From NCBI GenBank assembly GCA_022036555.1, contig CM039119.1:25075166-25139165 (forward strand): a stretch of 64,000 bases of DNA, read 5' to 3'. Of this stretch, positions 57,494 through 64,000 are shown piece after piece (within the stretch, counting starts at the first letter, position 1; each line of letters opens with the position of its first letter). This stretch comes from Microstegium vimineum (Eukaryota > Streptophyta > Magnoliopsida > Poales > Poaceae). Below the pieces are notes generated by a model. The model was not told the origin of the DNA and ran no database searches. It saw nothing but the letters and a program-made list of their open reading frames with translations. The translations under genes were made by a program, and so were the position numbers.

Positions 57494-58381
57494 AAACTCA
57501 ACAATGTTTTCTAGTCGTCCGACTAATCGCGATTAGTCGTCCTTATAGGTCCAGCATGTCCGATTAGGGTCACCGATTCGATCAGGGCGACTAGAAACCT
57601 AGTCGTCCGATTAGTCGTTGACTAATCATGACTAATCGGACGATAAGGGCATGGACGACTAGTTGGTGACTTTATTTTTATGTTGGACTGGCATGTGGCT
57701 TGCTGGCCCATTAGACTCACTGTTTCTTTGGCTTGCTAGGGTTACCCTTTATATCCTATTTGCTTCCCAGTTCCATTTTCTCTTCCCGCACAGCAGCCGC
57801 CACCTGCATTCTCTTTCCCGCGCAGTTTCTCCAACCATCGGTGGCTCACCTTCTCCAGCCACAGGCACCTCGGCAAAGAGAAATTGCTCTCCTCCGCAGC
57901 CAGCTGCTCTTTCTCACCACCGGCCCTTCTCCCCTATCGGCTGCTCTCCTCCCCGCCGGCCCTTCTCCCCAGTCGGTTGCTCTCCTCCCCGCCGGCCCTT
58001 CTCCTTAGCCGGCTGCACATGGGTCTTCGTGATGAGCTACTCTAACGACGGTATGTGCCTTCCCTCTCCATCTTCTCCCCCTCCTCCCCTATTCCTCATT
58101 CTACAGCCTCTGTGGATCTCTGCTAAGTTACTTGGTGCTTGCTGTGATGTCCCTCTGCTATTCTCTGGTTCTCCATCATCCATCCTAAGAAGTTGTGCTT
58201 CTGCATATATATATATATATATATAGTAGGTATATGTCCTGATATATATGACGATTTGGACGACCAGCACATCGATTAGGCTCGACTAATCGGCCTAGTC
58301 GACGACTAATCACAATTAGTCATCTGATCGGTCCCATGGCGACTAGGTTCGACTGGAGGATTAGAAAGCATTGAAACTGAA
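57494..58381. mobile_element. Non-autonomous hAT-type DNA transposon
   Basis: The element spans 57502-58373. Its ends are inverted: CAATGTTTTCTAGTCGTCC at the left, and the complement of the right end reads CAATGCTTTCTAATCCTCC. It is flanked by 8-bp duplications AAACTCAA (57494-57501) and AAACTGAA (58374-58381), one mismatch. Eight-bp TSDs mark the hAT superfamily. Subterminal copies of GACTAATC / GATTAGTC cluster within 160 bp of each end, as in hAT transposase-binding regions. The middle (57760-58020) is C/T-rich with a CCCCGCCGGCCCTTCTCC direct repeat and resembles a gene leader; no transposase is present. A (TA)n run lies at 58204-58225. Confidence 0.8.
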
Positions 58382-59239
58382 CCAATGTGGTGATCTGTTT
58401 TGGGAATTCGTTTGGTCTTCCTTCCATCAAGGGCAAAGAATCTTTCCTGTTCGACTTGAGCCATGTCACAATTATCAGCTGATTTTAACTATGTTTAAAT
58501 ATTGCAGTTAAGTTTGCCATCAAACATCAAAAACAAAATTAATTCATACAGCCCCTCCCAATACTAGTATAGTGTCCGTGCGTTGCTATGGTTTTATTCA
58601 AGGGATACACTTAAAACAACAAACGTGAACCATCATCTCTTGATGTCTACCAAAAACAGATACTTTTGTAATTAATTCTTACTAAAAAAATTACAGTAAG
58701 AAAATGCTCCTTGTGACAAAAATAAACGTTAAGTTAGCTAGACTGCTGAGGTCATCATTAAATTCAAGATATATAAGTAATATGATATCATCATTAAATA
58801 GCCAATAACAAGGCTTGATGCAACAAAATAAATTGTGTAGCGCAATGGTCAATTCTTTTAGTTGTCACAGGTACATGGCTTCTTAAGGAGATTAAACAAG
58901 ATACAGCAATATAGTTTAAAGAGATTAAACATGCAAGAACTTGCTTACATATCATAGTTCTATTTAGGACAAAACTTAATACCTAATGATGTTTGCTGGT
59001 ATAGAGAGGTACTTTTCACCCATTCACAACTCAAGCCAATTGTTTGCGAGCTCTAAAACTGAACCAGCTTTTGCTAATCGAAAAAAGACCATCAATAGAA
59101 GTGCAGGTGCAGCAGCGCCTGGAACCAAGTGGAGGATGAATTCTGTGTCAGCGCTTTTATCCTGCCCAACATTGAGGCATTTTTCTTAGCCGGTAGCAGA
59201 AAACAAAGGTAAGCATAAATATAAGATCATTGCGAAAAT
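58382..59239. other. Intergenic stretch
   Basis: A/T-rich, no convincing gene. At 58560-58595 it contains ACTAGTATAGTGTCCGTGCG followed by TTGCTATGG, a widespread grass transposon-end sequence. A weak open minus frame near 59100-59190 is not convincing. Confidence 0.4.
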
Positions 59240-60231
59240 GTTGCTTGAGTGGCCTAACCTGTCATTAAGAGGTTTCTGTCCTGGCATCCGGGCAGCACAT
59301 ATCCACAGCAAGTGCTTGCAAAACTGAAAATCATATGTGAATCAATTCCATCTAAAGCACAAAGCAAGCAAGAATTCAGGGAGCAAAAAGTTTCTTGTCC
59401 AGAATCATGTGAGTCACATAAGACCATGGCTTGGAATATGAAGATAGCTATCCAAGTAGAAATTTGTTGTTTGCAACATAGATTAAGGCACAAAAATTGT
59501 ACAATCATGTGAGTCACATGAGGATTTTTTTTACTGCACCAGATATACCAAGAATCTGCCCAACTTGAAGCCACAATGTGTACATTGAGTTTGTACAAAA
59601 GACTGCAAAACAGGAGCATCAATAGCTTGTAAAGTAAAAATGCATGACAAAGCAAAAGGTTGGTGTACAGAATATACACAATGGCTGGGCCACCAGCTAT
59701 ATATAATCAAAAGTACAACCACGACCACACATGTCTACCCTTCAGTTCCCTTAATAAGGAAAGAAAATGCTGCCGCGAGTCGCCCAGCCGCCTACATATT
59801 ACCAAGCTTCTTTGTTGTCTACCTGGATGGTTCTTAGAGCTGCAGGCAATAGTTCAGAAACATAAATAGTTTGTATGGTGGACTGTTCACAGTTCAGAAA
59901 CAGATTTGGCTCAAAAAGTAAAGATGTGCAACATTAACAAGTTTTTTGGAAATAGATAGGCTGCTAATGTACCAACAGTTAAATAGTTGTTGGACCACCA
60001 CTGAACATGACTTTTATTGATAATAACTTGATTGGAATTTGGAAATAGATCTGGTACTCATTTACAGAATTGCATATATAGTAATTAAATACAGGAATAT
60101 CTTAACATACCACTTAGGAAAGATGACAAAGACTTGACATCCAAAGCGTTAAAAGGCTTCAAGAGCTAACAATAAAAAACCAAAACCTGCTGCAATCTAA
60201 TTTGTGAACTAACAACTGCTAATGAAACCAC

Positions 60232-60408
60232 AACATTTGTGGGTGTGCAGCATCATGACTCAGAATTCAGATTAAAAACACATACACATGGCACCATTCA
60301 TTGTCATGTGTTGTCTGGAAGCTGAACTGCACTTACCTTCCAACATTTGTGGGTGTGCAGCATCTTCAGAGACCACACACATGGCACCTTTCATTGTCAT
60401 GTGTTCCA
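60232..60408. repeat. Direct duplication overlapping an exon of gene H
   Basis: CAACATTTGTGGGTGTGCAG plus CATC, then CACATGGCACC and TTCATTGTCATGTGTT occur twice (60232-60312 and 60342-60408). The second copy is inside the predicted exon 60337-60498; the first is in the following intron and may be a decayed duplicate exon. Confidence 0.7.
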
Positions 60409-61952
60409 TGTTTGGCATGGATTGTGTGCATGTCAGCAAAGGGAAGGTTTCATTCATGCTTCTGTAGTGAAGGTCGTAAACAAGTGAGCCAACCTTTACT
60501 GAAAAACAAAGAGTAGGTCAAATGAATGAGAAAAAAAAATTTAGATCAGACCTTATTTCTCTAATAATAGCATACTCAAAGAGGCCTTATTTCTCTAATA
60601 ACAGCACATATATTAAGAATATTGCTATATTAAGAACCAGGGGTCCAAAAGAATTTAATTTTACATAAATACGCTTAGCAAATAAAGGTTAAGGTTTTAG
60701 CTCTGTGTTAAAGGCTGAACACACAAATTTAGGTTCTCTCTGCAACAATAATAGCTCTGTGATTTTACCTACCTGGAATCAGACTTGGCCAAGCAATGGA
60801 GGATCTGTAAGCATCTAAACCCATCTATGCATAAGCTTTACATCTTCCTGACACGAAAATATTTTGATACTTGCCTTGAAATGCTACTACCAATCAGCAA
60901 AACACCAGGTGATTGAAGCTGCAGATGTTAAATATGTCAGGTATGGCTACATAGGTATAGCAGTTACACACAAACTTGTGAATGTCAAGGATGTTCTCAT
61001 AAAAATTTGTATCTGTGCCACATCTTGTCTGAGCCTATAGCAATGTGATATAAATTTGGCATGGCCTATATTTATATTTCAAGAAGATGCATTTCTTCTA
61101 CCATTGAAACAAACCTGCAAAAAGAAACTGGCAGCTTGGCAGTTATCTACCATTCTCAGTAGCTCTTTAAATCTAACAGAAAAAAGTGAATATGCAAATT
61201 AGTAGCCATGCACAAGTATCATCTCCAAAACTAACAACAGGCTGTACCCGTCATGTCATATGAGAAGTCATATTATGCCTTGATTGAGAATTAAAATGAG
61301 AAACCGGAGAGTCCAATAACAATACTGAAAGAACATTACAAAAACAACTGCCTTCTTACTTTCTCAAATTATTTTATAAGATTGGCTTCAACTTGTTTTC
61401 ATATTCTTCTCATAGCTCTTTAATCTCATCAGCTGCAAAATAAAATTACTATAGATGAATAGTTTGTCTATCGGTATACTGAAGTTTCTACATGATCTGA
61501 CATTTAACATAAAGAAAATGTCCACCCACCAATTGGCCCACCGCTAAGAACTTCACACATTCGGTTTGCAAGTTGAAGCACCTGCTGTGTAAACTTGGAA
61601 TCTGTTTGCAATTAAGGACAACGTTAGAAACCCTTAGTACACAGCACAAACTCTATGGCACTAAATAATAATACAAATAACACACGGATCGATTCATGGA
61701 GATCCATGGATCGGCGGACTAGAGAGAGACGATCTATCCATGGAAGTGTGCAGACTGTGCGGTGCAAACCCTAGCGACGGGCAGAGAAACAGGTGGCGGA
61801 CGTTGGAAGGTTTACTGGTGTAGGAGTTGGTGATTTTCCTGCCGAGGAAGCCGCTAGCGACGTGCTTTCGGGTGTGGCCGGCGATGACGGTCGCGCCCAG
61901 ACAGGAAGCGCTCCCGGCGGCTACGCCCGCGGCCAGGGGCGGCGCGACCCTG

Positions 61953-61986
61953 CAGGCTAGAAACTGCATCAGGCCAGAAACTGCAT
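61953..61986 (-). repeat. 17-bp tandem duplication in exon 1 of gene H
   Basis: Minus strand ATGCAGTTTCTGGCCTG is followed directly by ATGCAGTTTCTAGCCTG. The copy shifts the frame and creates a stop for the upstream ATG; translation could restart at the second copy. Confidence 0.85.
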
Positions 61987-62019
61987 CTGACCGGCGGCAG
62001 CGGCTACCTTGAGAACCAT

Positions 62020-62330
62020 GGCCGCGACCTCATCCCACCTAGAGGCAGCAAGCCTATAGGCTGCTCCGCCGACCGCGCCCTTGGATGGGTTCGCCCGTTG
62101 GTGAAAGGGGAGGAGTCACGAGCCGCCGCCGCCACCGCCACCATCTAGGGTTTGTTCGCGTGGGAGAGGGGAGGAGTCGCTGAGTCTGCTCGTTTGGGAG
62201 AGGGGACCGGTGGGGAGGAAGAGTCGCCTGTGGGGCCGTTGGCGTGCGGGGTAGGCGCGGGGAGCGGTGAGGGATGAGTGAGTGATGAAGGTTCGGTCCA
62301 AGCAATCTGGTCCATTGGATTTGAGTAAGA
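62020..62330 (-). promoter_or_regulatory. GC-rich 5' region of gene H
   Basis: A CG-rich stretch with (CCG)n/(CCACCG)n on one strand around 62120-62140 and three AGGGGAGGAGTC-like repeats (62105, 62168, 62213) directly upstream of the exon-1 ATG. It fits a leader and proximal promoter of a plant gene; no clear TATA box. Confidence 0.4.
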
Positions 62331-63303
62331 GAAAATGGTGTGAAGATTCAATCTAGACCATTTATTTTGAATGATTAGGTTGTGTATGCATTTATTTGGG
62401 TGTACTTAGTAGAGATTAGGAGGGATAATGACTGTCGGGGATAGTTTGTTGTGTGGCTTTAGGAATGTTTTTTTGGTGCATTATATGTAGTAGAGATTAA
62501 TGTGGTTTGAGAGTTATGTGGTCTCCTCCACACAGTCCAAAGGAACAACTGATCTATAAGATTTAAAGATCTGCCTGGTTGTCCTTTGTGATGCCCAGAT
62601 TGTGGTGTTTGTGGCATTGCATCCATCCTTGTTTTTTCTAATACCTTCATCGCCGCCCTGAGTATGGCCCACCAATTTCTGAATGCTGTAACCAATAGTT
62701 GAGTCATGATATAGTACTTTGCCATGGATGACTGTTTCTTGAATGCTGTGACCAACAGTTGAGTCATGGTGCCTGTCTTTGATATATTGCCTTTGTCCAT
62801 GTGATTTGCATGCCAGCTAATTCAAAAATTGTGTTACCTGTACCAATTTGTTAAGTAACTCCAATTTTCTGTGAATGTTCAGCAGCTAGTAGTTGCTACG
62901 TTCTCATGCATGCCTACTAGAATTTAGAATATTATATTTTGTATGATATATTGCACTTACGATGTTTTTGGTAATCACTGTCACTCAATGCAATTATCTG
63001 ATGAACACACCTCTGATGGGGCGTTGCTGTAATTTTCATCCTTTTGCTGGAGACCGGATTTAGTGATGCATATATATATTCTCTATTTAATATGTAATGG
63101 TGATTTCCTGGTTTGAGGCTTACCGTACCGTGGCCGCAAATTGTTCCTATTTCCACTCATACTGTAGCCCCCACCAGCAAGAGACTTTTTTTGTTGTTAC
63201 GTAATCTGATCTAGTGGATAAAATGGTAATGACACGGATGAGCCAAATCTGTATTCTCCGGAACTTGCAGCATTTCTTGTTCAGTCATGCGTTGGTGGTA
63301 TGT
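62331..63303. other. Intergenic stretch with a dispersed direct repeat
   Basis: No gene supported. GAATGCTGTAACCAATAGTT plus GAGTCATG at about 62682 recurs with few changes at about 62741. A (TA)-rich spot lies near 63069. Confidence 0.5.
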
Positions 63304-63650
63304 CCCAAAACATGTGTTTTACACTGCTGAGATGAATCTGCATGGCTGTATACAAGTTGCAGCTAAGGCTGGATGAAAAACTCTAAATCGCTGCGCCAAA
63401 ACATGTGTTTTACACTGTTGAGATGAATCCGCATGTCCGTATACAAGTTGCAGCTAAGGATGGATGAAAAACTCTAAATCGCTAGCTCGCTAGACTTTGT
63501 TATTGGCTTTGAAAAACTCTAAATTGCTAGCTCGCTCGACTCGGTTGTAAAATCGATAGCTTGCTAGACTCGGTTGTTAGTGGCTTTAAAAAAACTCTAA
63601 ATTGCTAGCTTGCTCGACTTCGGTTGTAAAATCGCTAGCTTGCGAGAACT
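63304..63650. repeat. 92-bp tandem duplication and GCTAGC-type short repeats
   Basis: Unit 63304-63395 (CCAAAACATGTGTTTTACAC ... AACTCTAAATCGCT) is repeated at 63396-63487. It is followed by three shorter units built from AAACTCTAAAT(C/T)GCTAG, CTCGCTAGACT or CTCGCTCGACT, and CGGTTGTAAAATCG up to 63650. Confidence 0.85.
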
Positions 63651-64000
63651 ACTAAGTGGAAAAGAAAATTAAGATTTGGGCCAAAAGCCAGTACAAAGGC
63701 CTGGGACAGTCAACCTACCGGGTCATCTTGCACCTAATTCGTGTCGCGTACAGTGCAGCAGCAACAAAATGGCAAAATACTTCACAAACAATGACACGAA
63801 GAAAATAACAGTGTCCTCAGGGCACCCCGACTCTTTTACCATCCTGACTCAGTTCGGCACTACCCTGTTCGATTCCATACTCAATAGGCACTACCCTATT
63901 CGATTCCATGATGACAGTTATACCTCAAGAATTGCTACTTTAACTTAGGCTACAGCCGTGCCACTGGATTAAAAACACACAAACATTGCAACGCAGACAG
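63651..64000. other. Window end, no gene identified
   Basis: A short frame 63676-63948 has no recognisable motif; it contains a duplicated CACTACCCTRTTCGATTCCAT (63859 and 63891). The last 17 bp (CATTGCAACGCAGACAG) resemble the complement of the repeat end at about 58570. Confidence 0.4.

Larger units (their letters stand above)
59240..62019 (-). pseudogene. Gene H: multi-exon gene of unknown function with damaged first exon
   Basis: Candidate minus-strand exons: first exon from ATG 62019 (MVLKVAAAAGQ), continuing RVAPPLAAGVAAGSASCLGA, KHVASGFLGRKITNSYTSKP and further. Then 61601-61530 (SKFTQQVLQLANRMCEVLSG), 61432-61360 (stops in all frames), 61172-61115 (FKELLRMVDNCQAASFFLQ), 60918-60875 (QSPGVLLIGSSIS, with a GC donor GCAAGT), 60804-60773, 60498-60337 (KVGSLVYDLHYRSMNETFPL, HMTMKGAMCVVSEDAAHPQM, donor GAAG/GTAAGT), and about 59330-59256 (LQALAVDMCCPDARTE). 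The Ala/Ser/Arg-rich N-terminus looks like an organelle transit peptide. A 17-bp tandem duplication in exon 1 puts a TGA in frame. No family recognised. Either a pseudogene or a gene whose real start is the second ATG at 61969. Confidence 0.45.

Noticed and set aside
57663..58226. 187-codon frame in the hAT element
   Set aside because: Translation is Pro/Ser-rich low complexity ending in a (TA)n run; no transposase motif.

Overview
The window is plant nuclear DNA, almost certainly from a grass (Poaceae), probably a PACMAD or panicoid-type genome. The evidence is nested LTR retrotransposons of plant-only lineages (Tat/Retand-like, Athila-like, Tekay-like chromovirus, SIRE-type copia), primer-binding sites matching plant tRNA-iMet and tRNA-Asp, spliced low-copy gene remnants with GT-AG introns, and a ~155-bp satellite resembling grass centromeric repeats. 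There are no bacterial operons, rRNA genes, tRNA genes or CRISPR arrays. Two 100-N scaffold gaps (37852-37951, 50593-50692) both sit in repeats.

Layout. 1-2218: minus-strand Tat/Retand-like gag remnant and LTR. 2227-5285: 3' end of a minus-strand Athila-like element (D). 5286-5772 and 29047-30116: two halves of one minus-strand low-copy gene (gene N) with tandemly repeated small exons. They are split by a 23.3-kb nest inserted five bases into an exon. The nest is a Tekay-like element A (5' LTR 5773-9991, integrase remnant 25548-25960, truncated 3' LTR 26056-29046). Inside it lie a minus-strand Athila-like element B (10434 to about 16860), which itself carries a Tat-type solo LTR (11595-12981, 5-bp TSD CCCCC), and a plus-strand relative C (17221-25490). 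B, C and D are one non-autonomous family. C encodes only a gag plus a protease-like domain that lacks its catalytic Asp, and no reverse transcriptase is seen. 30388-36180: truncated Tekay-like element E with a 3.9-kb LTR and an intact extra ORF upstream of gag.

36322-37851: an isolated exon-like fragment, then eight ~155-bp satellite units running into a gap. 37952-50592: a SIRE-type copia element F with both LTRs partial, a decayed gag-pol and a long decayed third ORF. 50693-54993: 3' part of a Tat-type element G. It carries, in antisense, a multi-exon plant-mobile-domain (PMD) gene with its own TATA box and four phase-0 introns. 55165-57176: remnant of a gene containing two tandem Argonaute MID-like modules, each built from exons of matching length (114/166/119 and 114/160/119 nt). 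An acidic tail follows where PIWI would be expected. 57502-58373: hAT-type element with 8-bp TSD. 59240-62019: minus-strand multi-exon gene of unknown function (gene H), with a damaged first exon. 62300-64000: intergenic DNA with short tandem repeats.

The genes do not form a pathway. The window records waves of insertion into three or four low-copy loci. The most unusual items are the tandem Argonaute-MID gene, the antisense spliced PMD gene inside a retrotransposon, the exon-array gene broken by a nested insertion, and the CentO/CentC-like satellite patch. All calls come from reading the sequence and remembered family features; no database search was run.
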